Of a DNA stretch of 64,000 nt, positions 47,123 through 57,723 are shown piece after piece. The stretch's first letter is position 1. Every line of letters begins with the position of its first letter. Both the position numbers and the translations under genes were made by a program. The notes beneath the pieces are model-generated. The model ran no database searches. It had not been told where the DNA came from and saw nothing but the letters and a program-made list of their open reading frames with translations. Origin of the DNA: Embiotoca jacksoni (Eukaryota > Chordata > Actinopteri > Embiotocidae); the NCBI GenBank assembly GCA_022577435.1, contig JAKOON010000018.1, positions 7,072,156 through 7,136,155 of the forward strand. The letters run 5' to 3'.

Positions 47123-48178
47123 ATGTCTCATGTGGTAAAAAAGAGAAAATTGGACAAAACCCGTCAGGACAGACTTTATTTTGACAGCTACTCCGATGTC
47201 ACCATCCACGAGGAAATGATAGCAGACCACGTGCGAACCAACACGTACCGCAACGCGATACTGAGGAACGGCGAGTCGATCCGGGGGAAAGTTGTGCTGG
47301 ACGTCGGGGCAGGAACCGGCGTTTTGAGCATCTTCTGCGCTCAGGCGGGCGCGAAGAAAGTGTACGCCGTCGAGGCGTGTTCAATAGCCGAGCAGGCGGC
47401 GGAAATAGTCCGACACAACGACATGGAGGACAGAGTCGAGGTCATACGGGGCACGGTGGAGACGGTGGACCTGCCGGAGATGGTGGAGGTGATCGTGAGC
47501 GAGTGGATGGGTTACGCTCTCCTGCACGAGTCCATGCTCAACTCGGTCCTGTACGCGCGCGACAAGTGGCTGAAGCCCGGCGGCCTCATCCTGCCGAGCA
47601 AAGCCGAACTCTACATCACACCCATCAGCGACCCGGTGGTGGAGGACCGCCTGCACTTCTGGTACACCGTCAAGGACCAGTACGGCGTCGACATGTCCTC
47701 CATGCGCGACTTCGCCCGGCGATGCGTCATGAACTCGGACATCACCGTGAACTCGGTGACCGTGGAGGACGTGCTCTCCCACCCGGCCCGCTTCGCCGAG
47801 CTCGACCTGTACTCGGTCACCGTGGAGGAGCTGCGCTCGGTGAAGGGCCACTTCAAGTGCGAGTCGTTCGGCTCGGCGGCGGTGAACGCGCTCTGCGTGT
47901 ACTTCACGGTCACCTTCCCCTGCCCGGAGAAACCGCAGGCGCTCGTTCTCTCCACGTCCCCGTTCAAACCGGAGACGCACTGGAAGCAGGCGGTGCTGTA
48001 CCTCGACGCTCCGGTGGAGGTTGTACAGGACACGCCGGTTACCGGAGAGGTCAGCATGTATCCCTCGGAGGACAGCGCGAGACATATATGTATCCACGTG
48101 GACTACACTATAGGAGAGCAGAAAAGACAGTCCAAGACGTTTTCCATCCCTGACTGGAGCTCCGAGGCTCAGTCGTAG
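47123..48178 (+). CDS. prmt6: Protein arginine N-methyltransferase 6
   Basis: A complete intronless frame of 351 residues. It encodes a type I PRMT that transfers methyl groups from S-adenosylmethionine to arginine, giving monomethyl and asymmetric dimethyl arginine. The family member PRMT6 is mainly nuclear and methylates histone H3 at R2. Visible motifs in order are a basic KKRK near residues 6-9 (possible nuclear signal), the YFDSYSD substrate/cofactor helix (19-25), motif I VLDVGAGTG (58-66), the double-E loop with catalytic E127 and E136 in SEWMGYALLHESM (126-138), and the THW loop (285-287) before the C-terminal beta-barrel. The start MSHVVKKRKLDK matches the short fish N-terminus; mammalian PRMT6 is about 375 residues. 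Third positions are strongly G/C-rich, unlike the AT-rich surroundings, which also opens long shadow frames. No truncation or missing catalytic residue. The ATG has G at -3. Identity is near certain. Confidence 0.98.
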   Translation: MSHVVKKRKLDKTRQDRLYFDSYSDVTIHEEMIADHVRTNTYRNAILRNGESIRGKVVLDVGAGTGVLSIFCAQAGAKKVYAVEACSIAEQAAEIVRHNDMEDRVEVIRGTVETVDLPEMVEVIVSEWMGYALLHESMLNSVLYARDKWLKPGGLILPSKAELYITPISDPVVEDRLHFWYTVKDQYGVDMSSMRDFARRCVMNSDITVNSVTVEDVLSHPARFAELDLYSVTVEELRSVKGHFKCESFGSAAVNALCVYFTVTFPCPEKPQALVLSTSPFKPETHWKQAVLYLDAPVEVVQDTPVTGEVSMYPSEDSARHICIHVDYTIGEQKRQSKTFSIPDWSSEAQS

Positions 48179-49310
48179 TCGTGCGATCAAGTCGCCAGAC
48201 ATCAAAAGCCCTTGTAATATTTAAACGTCGTTGGGATTCACAAATCTGCTCACCGGGGGGGGGGGGGTTCCCGCAGCAAACGGAGCAATGGTGGCACTTT
48301 TGACCTGCGGGTTCAGATAGTTTTTACCATTAAAGTACGAGATCACGTTTGGCTTCAAATGCATGGAGGAGCTGCAGCTGATCTATACACCCACACACAG
48401 ATTCAAGAGTTTTCGACACATCTCTCCAGGCTTAAAATAGGATGTGCAATTTTTTTTAAAATTTTTTTTTTTAGACAAACACACAGCCAGTGGTTCCTCT
48501 ATTGTGAACTGCATGTTCTTCATTTAGCGTTTGTTTTGTTTATGCCTGTTTTGCCATCTGATACCCCAACAAAAGCCAAAATCGGAGGAGGAAAAAAAAA
48601 AAAAATGCAAAGCCTTACCACCTTTTTCGTGCATTTTTATTAGCCCCACTTAACCGAACCCACGTGTGTTTCAGGGCTATTACTAACGTTGTTTTTTTTT
48701 GTACTGCTGATCATCTGTGGCATTTACAGCATTTAGGATGTATTTTATGACAAAATGTTACTGTAGTATTGAGAAGGGCGACAACTAACGGTTCATTTCC
48801 TAATTAATTAGCCAACAATTTTCTCAACAAGTTAATGGCTGTAGAAAATGATAGAAAACTGGTAAAAAAAAAAAAAAAAAATTCCCCAAACCATCAAACC
48901 ATTTCGTTATCAAACAGACAATGAAAAATGTATTAAAGTTTGACAATTTACATATTTACCAGTGTCGAGATGGTTTTTGAACGGCATTCAACCATCTAAA
49001 GAGACTAAAATTCTCCTGAAGGTTGGAATCGGGGAGTCATTTTTTTTGGTGCGTTTGTAGCTCCTTCCAGCAGGCAGGTTCACAAAATGTTGTCAACATT
49101 TGACACCGTGCTGCAGACGTCTGATATTCTGATCAATTCAACCATGAATATTGCGTGGAATCAAATCAAAAATGCTGCATCGAAATGAGCACGAGACCAG
49201 TATATTGACTTGGACTAGCTGCAGTCAGGCAGGAGGCTGCATCCATCCCACAGGAGGTGTTTGACTTTGGCTGCCTTAGTTAGTGGTTTTTAATAAAGTA
49301 TCACATTGGC
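48179..49310 (+). other. prmt6: Putative prmt6 3' UTR
   Basis: Non-coding, with a 13-base G run (48255-48267), an A run near 48592-48605 and a T-rich tract near 48450-48473. The first clear AATAAA is at 49292-49297 and a second is at 49641-49646, so the transcript may end about 20 bases after either. The extent is inferred from signals only. Confidence 0.45.
49292..49297 (+). terminator. prmt6: Candidate polyadenylation signal of prmt6
   Basis: Canonical AATAAA, the first on the sense strand after the prmt6 stop codon. Downstream sequence is moderately T/G-rich. An alternative AATAAA sits at 49641. Confidence 0.4.
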
Positions 49311-49939
49311 TCATTACTTTGGTTTCAAACTTGGATACACTGTCGTGTCTGGACTGAAAACACTGACTCGGTGAAAAGTTCTGATTCTACTTAAGCATTC
49401 TGCAATATAGCATAGGCAATCATGTGTGTTCAATGAAAGCTTTCCTTTCTTGCTATACAAGTTTAAAAGTGACTTCATAGTTGTTTTTGTTTTTTTTCCA
49501 CTAACAGGCAGGAACTGATTTCATAGTTTGAAGTTTGAGTTGTGTCACTGTCCAGTCCGTGAGCCCAGAGGGCTCGTCGACAGGTTTATTACAGGGTCTT
49601 TGATTAAAGGTTTTTATTTCTGACTCCTCAGCGGGTCAAAAATAAACTGTATCACCTGTGATCTTTACTGAACAAATGTGAATTAGACTCTAATAAATTC
49701 TTTGACTGTTTCATGTGTCTCAAGTCTTAAGTGGCTCAAATTGAGCAGGTTTTTCTTTAAAGGTGCGATTTGTAAGTTTTAAGGCCCGTCTTGTGATACC
49801 ACTGATACCATCTCAAAGATCGGTATCGGGGCTGATCAAGGCATTTTTTTTTTTAACTGATCAGTATCGGCTATATTTGGCCAAGATTCTTTGCTGCATG
49901 TCAGCTGTCACAAACAGCACATTTTGTGGAATAATCAAG
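49311..49939. other. Intergenic with a short repeat fragment
   Basis: GATCGGTATCGGGGCTGATC (about 49819) and GATCAGTATCGGCTATATTT (about 49859) form a local 'TATCGG' repeat pair like those found in fish DNA-transposon remnants. No gene. Confidence 0.5.
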
Positions 49940-50405
49940 CGTCACCCGTTGGTTTGTGAACTGACGTTCTGAAGCCTCAAGTTCAGATTTTGGCCGTCGT
50001 CGTCTTGCTGTTTTGGAGCCAGAGTTGACCATATTTGGGTGGATCGGACTCCATCTCTGAGGAAACTATGCCCCAACTACCGGTAGCAGAAACCTGACCG
50101 CACCACAGACCTATCAATCAAACAGACATACTGCTTTTTGAGGCCTAATATCTAATTAATGATGGGATGATTTTCAGATGGACCACGAGAAAACTATTAA
50201 GAAGTGACTTTAGCGAAGGACACCATCGTGTGGGAAAATAATTATTGACTTTGTATTTCATAAGAAAGTTGAAAGGGAGTCTATGGAGCCCCAGAGCCTT
50301 TTTTTCATCCAACCCCCAGTGGCCCTAGTTGGAATTGCAGACTAAGGCATTTCTGCATTGGCCTCATTTTTCAGACCTGGAAGCTACTTCCATTTTTATA
50401 GACAT
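49940..50405 (+). repeat. Interspersed repeat family A, copy 4
   Basis: GCGTCACCCGTTGGTTTGTG, TCTGAAGCCTCAAGTTC, TTTTGGAGCCAGAGTTGACC, GCAGAAACCTGACCGCACC, CCTATCAATCAAACAGAC, TTTTTGAGGCC, CAGATGGACCACGAGAAAAC, GAGTCTATGGAGCCCCAGAG and GGCCTCATTTTTCAGACC, in the order of copies 1 and 2 and on the same strand. It lies about 650 bases beyond the first prmt6 poly(A) signal. Confidence 0.75.
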
Positions 50406-52739
50406 GAACTCTGACATGTAACATACGTGCGGCTAAAACGTGTGCCGTGTGGAAACATTTCAAAATTGAAAACAAAAGCAGCACCACAGCCACTTATGTC
50501 TGCAATGCATAATTTAACAGATCTATGTTCAGTGTTATTCATTTCATGCAGCACCTCAAAAATATGAACTCAATAAAATACAGTGAGTTCAGGTAACAGT
50601 GACAAAGTGTAAGAAGTAGTTGTGTAGTTGTTGAATTTAAGGGAAACTAGTTCATATTTTGTTTTTTTGCTCAGTTGACTCCTAAACGATGTAGCTGCTC
50701 TCGAAAAAGACAGGACGAACTGACAGAACAGGTGAGATCTTCTTTTTCAAGTTCACCGCATAAACAGAAGCCCCCTGGGTCTTCTGTTGGAGCGCCCGTG
50801 GGTGGCTCTAAATTCTCCGCTTCATTATCACTATCCTCATCCATGTTTTAAGATGCTACAATTCATACCCAGCTCCAAAAACCCCTGAAAAGCTAAGAGG
50901 TTAAAACAGAAGTACAGGATGAGAAGAGAGGAAATACTTATTTTGAGAATGTTATTCACTGTTATTTAAAGATCTACTTTAACAGCTTTAATCCATTATG
51001 AAATATAAACCAAATTTCTAGCAAAAAAAAATAAAATAAATCGACTCATTTAAACAAAACATTTAAACTAAATATAATAATGTGTGATGGTTAAAAGTAA
51101 CTCTGACTTTCAATTTAAAAAAGACTAATATTGTCTCGTGTTATTGATCTTCTGTAACGATCCTGTTTCTGCCTGTCTGTAACACAATTTAATACCAATT
51201 ATTTGTTTCTCTTAAATTCAGATTTTGTAGAAATACAACCTTTTCCAAAAAAACCATTTCCATAAGTACATTATTATTTTTTGTTGTTGTTATCATTATG
51301 CCATTATATTATTCCCAGGTCAAATTAAGGACAAAGTGTTGATTAAACTATTTAAATCATATAACTTGTGGTTTTGGTTTAGATTTGTGGATTTGTTTTT
51401 CTTGCTGTGTTAGTTTTGTCATTTAAAGAGGCTGAATTTAAACTGTAATAAAAAAAAAAATTTTTTTAAGTAAACTGTTACATCATGACTGCTAAAATAC
51501 CATCATACAGGCATGGAACCAACCCCTTATTGACCATTTATACCAAACTATCAGTTATCTACTGTGTTGGCACCTGGGTCTGCAAATGTTGTTTCATGTA
51601 TTTTGTTGCAAAGTACGATGGCTTTCAGTGTTATTGCTTTGGAAGAGATCATAGCAGCGTTGTTTGATGCCAGTGATTCAGCGTGGCGGACGGTGGGGAC
51701 AACATGGGGAATCCTGCACTTTTAAAATTAAAATTAAAATCTTGTCTAAGCCTGTTTGAAGTCAGGAACGTCACAGTCTGGTTGACAGATATCAGCGGCA
51801 GTGTCCTACGTTGTATCCAGGTGTCCACCACGTACTCTTGTTTCTCTTAAAAGTCAGGCTGTTATTTCCATCTTAAGTCCGTGAGCTGAGATCATCTTGG
51901 CCTTAAGATACGTTTTGGAAGCGAGGCCCTTGTTGCGGCCATATCTGACCACGTCACCGTGGTCATGTATCAAACCGGTTTAATACTGGGTCTTGGTATG
52001 GTATGACACCACTAGATGAGATTTTTCAGTGTTATTTTGTTGTGCAGAGGGGCTTTTGTATCAAAGAAAAACCGTAACAGATCCCGAAGACTTTCCACTC
52101 AAATTCAATTCAGCACTTGCAGCTATAGCTTAATGTGCACCCACAGTGACTCGATCTCTTCCCAGTTTCCACAGGTGCCTGAAAAAAAGCCCGCAGGCAG
52201 AACACAGGGAGGAATCCAGGGAATGGAAATGTCAAATTCAGCACAGACGGCCCCTGTTGAGCCCAAAATCACACTCATGCATGCACGGCCACTCTCGGCT
52301 GTTAAATGCTAAACTAATTGTGATCCATTCCTGCCTGAAATGATTTGGAAACCATTAGAAACAAGTGTTGAAACTCGAAATGGGATTATTTGTGTTGTAT
52401 CGCGCAGCAATTTAGGAGCCAATCAATAGACAATGTGCTTAATCTAACCAATTTCAAGACTCATCGTTCACTGGAGGACTGGTGAATGAGACCGTCCAGA
52501 ACTGGAGTGGGAACATGCATCTGTTTTTAGAATTTATGTTATGGAATTATGTGATTATATATAATATATCATTTTATTCCAACATGAAATTGTTTCCAAT
52601 TTACCACCTTCAAATACTCTCCAGTCTGTATTGGACAGTAGGATTGACAGGCCGAACAGTTGGACAACATAATTTATAGATATTGTCCAAAAGATTGTGC
52701 GTGCATGCATATATTTATTCATTGGTCTTACTTTAAAAA
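50406..52739. other. Intergenic, no gene seen
   Basis: AT-rich sequence with A/T runs (51448-51468). Open frames near 52016-52343 have no motif. No named repeat. Confidence 0.55.
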
Positions 52740-52905
52740 AAAAAAACCAAAAAAAACATTTTCTTATCTACCTTATTTTTATTGGATATACGTATTTGTA
52801 ATTTTTTCTGATTGTGTGCACCTTTTTTCCTAACTGTTTCTTTGCTGCTGTGATGACTAAATTTCCCCAATGTGGGATTAAATAAAGTCTTGTCTTAGTC
52901 TTATC
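52740..52905 (+). mobile_element. LINE-like 3' tail (forward orientation)
   Basis: TGATGACTAAATTTCCCC then AATGTGGGATTAAATAAAGT and a CTTGTCTTAGTCTTA simple end. Same 3' tail family as 17595-17700 and 23615-23720, here on the plus strand. Only the end is visible; the 5' limit is approximate. Confidence 0.65.
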
Positions 52906-53003
52906 ATAGCCCATAGGTTTAAAAATGCTCTTCCCAGTAGTAATTCAGTCTGTGCTAAAAAATATAAAAGTTCGGTAACCAGCACTATTCTACTACTCTT
53001 ATT
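52906..53003. other. Short intergenic spacer
   Basis: Nothing recognised between the retroelement tail and the hAT target duplication. Confidence 0.6.
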
Positions 53004-53445
53004 ATCTAAAGCAGGGGTCTTCAACGTTTTTCAGGGCAAAGACCCCCAAACTGATAGCGAGATGGAGCAGGAACCCCTTACTATATATATATTGTATAAA
53101 ATTGTGTTTTATATTAAACTGGAGGAGCGCAGGAGGCTTGGATGGACAGGTCCAGGCTAGTCTCGCGCTGTGAGTGAACCGGTGTCCAGCTTGAGAGAGC
53201 TCCTGTGTGTCGCTGAATGTGCATTTCTGACTGAAAGATAACATCTTCTGCCTCCATTTATCCATTTGCTACAATATGTCGGATTCATGTTAATGTGTAT
53301 TTAAAGACATTTAAATTGGGGGGGGGGGGGGGGGGAATAAATAAAAAAATTGTCTAATCAACCAAAAATTTCACAGACCCCCTGCAGTACCTCTGCGGAC
53401 CACCTAGGGGTCGCGGACCCCCTGTTGAAGACCTCTGATCTAAAG
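53004..53445. mobile_element. Non-autonomous hAT element with perfect 8-bp TSD
   Basis: The element is 53012-53437 (426 bp). It begins CAGGGGTCTTCAAC and its end reverse-complements to CAGAGGTCTTCAAC, giving 13 of 14 matching terminal positions. It is flanked by identical ATCTAAAG at 53004-53011 and 53438-53445, the 8-bp duplication of hAT transposons. The interior has an 18-base G run (53318-53335) and no transposase. A GGGGTCGCGGACCCC hairpin lies near the right end. The intact duplication suggests a fairly recent insertion. Its sequence differs from the 24360/42949 hAT family. Confidence 0.9.
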
Positions 53446-54440
53446 AACGGTTGAATCTGTGTCCAGAATACAGTTTTAACGTTGAATTTCTATCGTGTCA
53501 CAGCCATAAATCAAAATTGATTCAAATTAGATTTGCTGCTTTTACATGTAAACAAAATATCCAATTAGAAAAAGTTGACATTCCACATGAGGTGTTACAG
53601 GTGAATATAAAAAGAGATACAAAAATATGATTTAATCACCCAGCTGACAATATTAGATCTTATAATTAACATATCTACCACCTAAATTAATGTTTGGACT
53701 TTCTCCAGTCCTTCTTTTTAGATGCCAAGATCTACTGCAAATTATCACCATTAATGTTCCTGTGAGATTCAAACAAGACTTCTGCCTTCTTGTTTTGTAT
53801 CTTTTCCAATCCTGAGTTGGCCAGCCTTGATGCATGAGGTTTTTTGGAATGCTGCAGCAGGTTCGCTTCACTCTTTTCTCAGTTGCCAAAACTCCCAGTT
53901 CATGCCAGAGAAGCTGTCCTATGTCATGGTATGATACCACCAACGTTGCAAGTCTAATTTTGGGTTAATCTATCCATTAAATTGGACGACTGGCATTATG
54001 TTTTCCTTGATGGGCCTTTGAACAAACTCTTGACTGTTATGTCTCAGTCAAAATGTCTTGATTTCCAGGAACCGTAGAGTTTTTAATAAGTCGTCCACAG
54101 TTGTAACCTTTTGTATCTCTTCTTTGACCAAAGTCCTTCTTGCCCCTGTCCTCAGTGCAGAGACGCCCCCAATAGATTTATTATGAAGCCAATTGTAATT
54201 CCTCTTCAGACTCCCAGCATCCATCCCCAGATCTTTGCCTCTTTATGGTTAACCCTTTTTTGGACAGTTCTTTGGACTTCAACTGTTACTCTTCCCACAT
54301 TTGTACTGTGTCTGTTCATTTGTGGAGTATATTTTTGAAATTAGGTCAATATGTATATCTCACATCAGAAAAAAGGACGTTTTGACAGAAACTGCGTTGA
54401 TTTTAATTGGTAGTGAAGTTTTAATCCAATTGCAACCGAT
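53446..54440. other. Intergenic, nothing recognised
   Basis: No supported gene. A 96-codon minus-strand frame at 53653-53943 shows no motif. It might derive from a decayed transposase but I cannot show this. Confidence 0.5.
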
Positions 54441-55036
54441 TGTGATGCCAACCATTGGTTTGTGAACTGACGTTTTGAAGCCTTTGGCCTGGCATTTTGG
54501 CTGTCTTCATCTTAGTTTTTTGAAACCAAGGGACCTTTTTTGGGCAAGCTGGGAAAGAGCAGGGGATCTCGGTCAGAATTGGACGACCTTGAGAATTCAA
54601 GGACATTATTGCCCCCCCCCCCCACACACACACACACCTTTAGCAGAAACATGAACATTCCTCAACCATAATGTCAGAACCCTCCCCCCAAAAAAACAAC
54701 AAAAACCCAATAACTAACAAACAAACAAACAAACAAACAAAAAACAAACAACATTACGCTCTTTAAGGCCAAATATCAAATTAATTAAAGACTTATTTCC
54801 CGATAGACCACCAGAACACTGATCAGAATTAGTGGATTTAATGAATGACACCATATTGACTTGTGGAAATAATTTGTTGACTTGTATTTCATGAGCGACC
54901 ATGAATTAGAGTCTATGGAGGCAGATGATTTTTGGAGCCAACCCCTAGTGAGAGTGGTATTGCACTTCCACCAGTCACTTCCGCCTTGGCTTCACTTTTT
55001 AGACCTGGAAGCTGCGTTCACTTTAATATACAGACT
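54441..55036 (+). repeat. Interspersed repeat family A, copy 5
   Basis: ACCATTGGTTTGTGAACTGA, TTTTGAAGCCTTTGGCCTGG, TGGCTGTCTTCATCTTAG, TTTAAGGCCAAATATCAAAT, ATAGACCACCAGAACACTGA, GACACCATATTGACTTGTGG, AGAGTCTATGGAGGCAG and GGCTTCACTTTTTAGACCTG. It is longer than the others because simple sequence (poly(C)/CA at 54612-54638 and (AAAC)n at 54715-54750) has expanded inside it. Confidence 0.75.
54612..54750. repeat. Poly(C)-(CA)n and (AAAC)n inside family A copy 5
   Basis: About 11 C residues running into eight CA units, then after about 75 bases a (CAAA)n array of roughly eight units. Confidence 0.85.
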
Positions 55037-55245
55037 ATGCTAGTGACACAATAATGACTTGTGGAATAAAAATATTGTCTCCAGAAGTTCATAAGAGAAT
55101 TTTATACTGCTTGAAAGGTAGTCTATGGGGCCAGATGCTTTTTGGAGGCAGCCCCTAGTGGCTGTCAGTGGTATTGCACACTTCTGCACAGGCTTCACTT
55201 TTCAGACCTTTAAAATGCATCCCTTTTTATGAACAATCTATAGTT
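55037..55245 (+). repeat. Interspersed repeat family A, copy 6 (3' half, in tandem)
   Basis: Directly follows copy 5 and repeats its 3' half: GACACAATAATGACTTGTGG, GGTAGTCTATGGGGCC, GGCAGCCCCTAGTGGCTGTC, TTCTGCACAGGCTTCACTTT and TCAGACC. A partial tandem duplication or a second, truncated insertion. Confidence 0.75.
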
Positions 55246-57723
55246 TAATAGACTTAAGTGATCACAGGAATTGCTTTAAGCAGGGTTGCAGCTACCATTA
55301 AGGACACTGAAAGAGAAAGAGAGTCAAGTCTTGATTTATGCCTTGCATGTAAAATTCAATTGTATGTTGTTGTTTTTTTTAATTGTTTTTGTTGTTGTTG
55401 TTTTAACAAATTAATCATTAACAATGTAAAATAATACAATTTTCCATACACTGTTTATAAAGTTTTTGTTGTAGCAAATTCAAAAAATAATATTTATACT
55501 CACATTTTAATGTCTGTAAATATGTTATAGCAATATATAGCAACCGAAAAACAAACGTAATATATTTGAAAAAAACATGCAAACTAATGACCTCAGTATG
55601 TCTAAAATGATGGCTGCAGCTCTGGTTTGTACACTGTGTAGAAATTATTGACAAAGTCAAAGAAAGGCACACGTTGCAGTTATGTGGTTTTCATATGTTG
55701 TGGTGATATGAGTTTGTCCTTGAGTTGCCAGCCTCAAGACAGATGGGAAGTCAGCGTAGGGCTCCTCACATCTGTGTTGACCACAATCTGAGCCATTCAG
55801 CTCCTTTCACAAGGCCCTTACTGCTCTGAAAATTAGGATATTGTGTTGTTTGACGTCCGTCTCAACAGCACTCCATTTCAAAATAACAGCACTAACAAAA
55901 TACCAGCGTGACTTCAGAAAATAATATGAGTTTTTTTACCGTATCACCAAAAAAATTGAAATATGTAAACCAGTTCACACTTTGAAGCATAATGGATCTC
56001 AGGGTATTTCACCTCCACTTCCAACTCCTCACTGTACTGAAATAAAATAGCGTCCTCTGCAACAAAACTTCAATAGAAAATTGTAAATCATAAAGTTTCA
56101 AACCCCAAATCCTAAAACTTCAGCTATGATAACAAAATGTAAAATACCTGAATGTGTTTGGTCACAGCTTGTGTTTCATTGCTTCTGAAACCCGACTGGA
56201 CTCTGGTAGCACTCAGCATCTAATCGTAGCCGCTCATTCATCCTCATATGCTAATGACACCATGAACAAGCCAATAGGATTCAATTCCCACAGTCGGTTA
56301 CTGTATCCAATATTCCTGTCAGCATATCCTGCGAGGACAAATTGGGAACATGATATTGACAAAAGCTAATTTGGTGGACCGCCCCCCAGAGTGGTGGACT
56401 TCATTTCTCTGGGGCCCAGCAGGCCAGACCATTTGTCATCATTATCATTAGCAACAGGAACTGACCCATGTGCCTACTGCTAAACCCCAGAATAACTCCG
56501 TCCCTCTGTATGTCGTTATATGCCTGTTTCCTCAACAGTAATAAAACCGTACACTTATTTAAATGAGAAATAGTATTTATTCTACCCCTGAGCTGCAAAA
56601 TCTCAGCCTAGAAAGCCACTGCCTATCAGAAATGCATCCAGCAGAGAGAACCGAGGCATGACTTCATGGACGGACACACACCGTACAACAAGGAGAGAGC
56701 TGGATGGCGCCTGTTAAGAAAGTAAATCCCAAATCACTCGCAGGGGCACGTAAATCTGAACGGGATGGCCCCGATTCACAATCAGCCCGAGGCAGATGGC
56801 TTTCAGCCTGTGAGCAAAGTACAAATCCAGCAAACTGTGTGGCCACCTCCTCTTCCCTCTCCTCCTCCTCCACTAATCCATTTTCAATCATGCACTTTTT
56901 GGATTATGCCTCTATGTAATTCTTCTCAGGTATTGTTTTATAACTTAATATGATATTTCAATTTGGGCGAGTTGGGTTATGGGTTTAGGACACCGTGCAG
57001 GGTTGGATAAGCAGCGGAGGTCTGCAGGCAGCAGATTGGAGCAGAGGGTTAGTGCCGGGCTGAAAGAAGCGTGATAAACCTTTGACACAAAGTCCGAACG
57101 GAGCAGGTGCATAAAGGTGGTGAGACTGACCTGATTCAGTCTTTCGAAAGGCATCCCGCATTGTGATGTCAACCCTGCATTTGTACCGACTCTCAAGTGT
57201 ATCACCTCCCCAGAGAAGTTCGGAAGCATCGGATAGTCAGACACTTTATATAAGAGAGAAATAAGTGAAGAGAGCAACTCTGACGCCACCACCTTGATTC
57301 ACCTTGTCCATATCATTATCAATCAAAAGCTTCCAGAGTCAGAGTTTTATAAAAGTGAAGAAAATACTTCCCCTTTCATTTCCCTCCCTAGTTCGTTGAA
57401 GGATTCTTAGGACTCACTAAATCTATATCTGTATAACTGTAGGTCCAGATATTTAAGTTGCCTATATCTGTGGGGACTTGATATAATAACCAGAAACAAA
57501 TGCGAGTTTCACTGACTATCAAGTGAAATACATAAATAAGAAGTACTCCTTCCATTCGTTACAAAAAACAAAACAAAGCAAAATGACAAAAAACCTGTAA
57601 ATATATTTTTCCCATGATGTTGTCCTCCTGGATTATTTGCATTAATTGCTTGCAGTGATCTAATACAACTAGAAATATTAATTTGCAATGTAAACATTAT
57701 AGCAAAAATCTCTGAATCTTCTC
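55246..57723. other. Intergenic, includes CNE-like block
   Basis: No supported gene. T-rich (TTG)n runs lie near 55364-55402. Frames at 56664-57292 are open on one or both strands but show no motif. Confidence 0.5.
56150..56500. promoter_or_regulatory. Possible conserved non-coding element
   Basis: Repeat-free, balanced segment with CATCTAATCGTAGCCGCTCA, CATATGCTAATGACACC (POU-like), CAAGCCAATAGGATTC, GACAAATTGGGAACATG and GACAAAAGCTAATTTGG. It lies between prmt6 and the CpG blocks proposed as ntng1 5' exons. Enhancer-like by texture only. Confidence 0.25.

Noticed and set aside
47381..48205. 274-codon antisense frame and 258-codon plus-strand frame (47377-48153) overlapping prmt6
   Set aside because: Shadows of the GC3-rich prmt6 coding sequence. 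Arg/His/Gly/Pro-heavy products with no domains.
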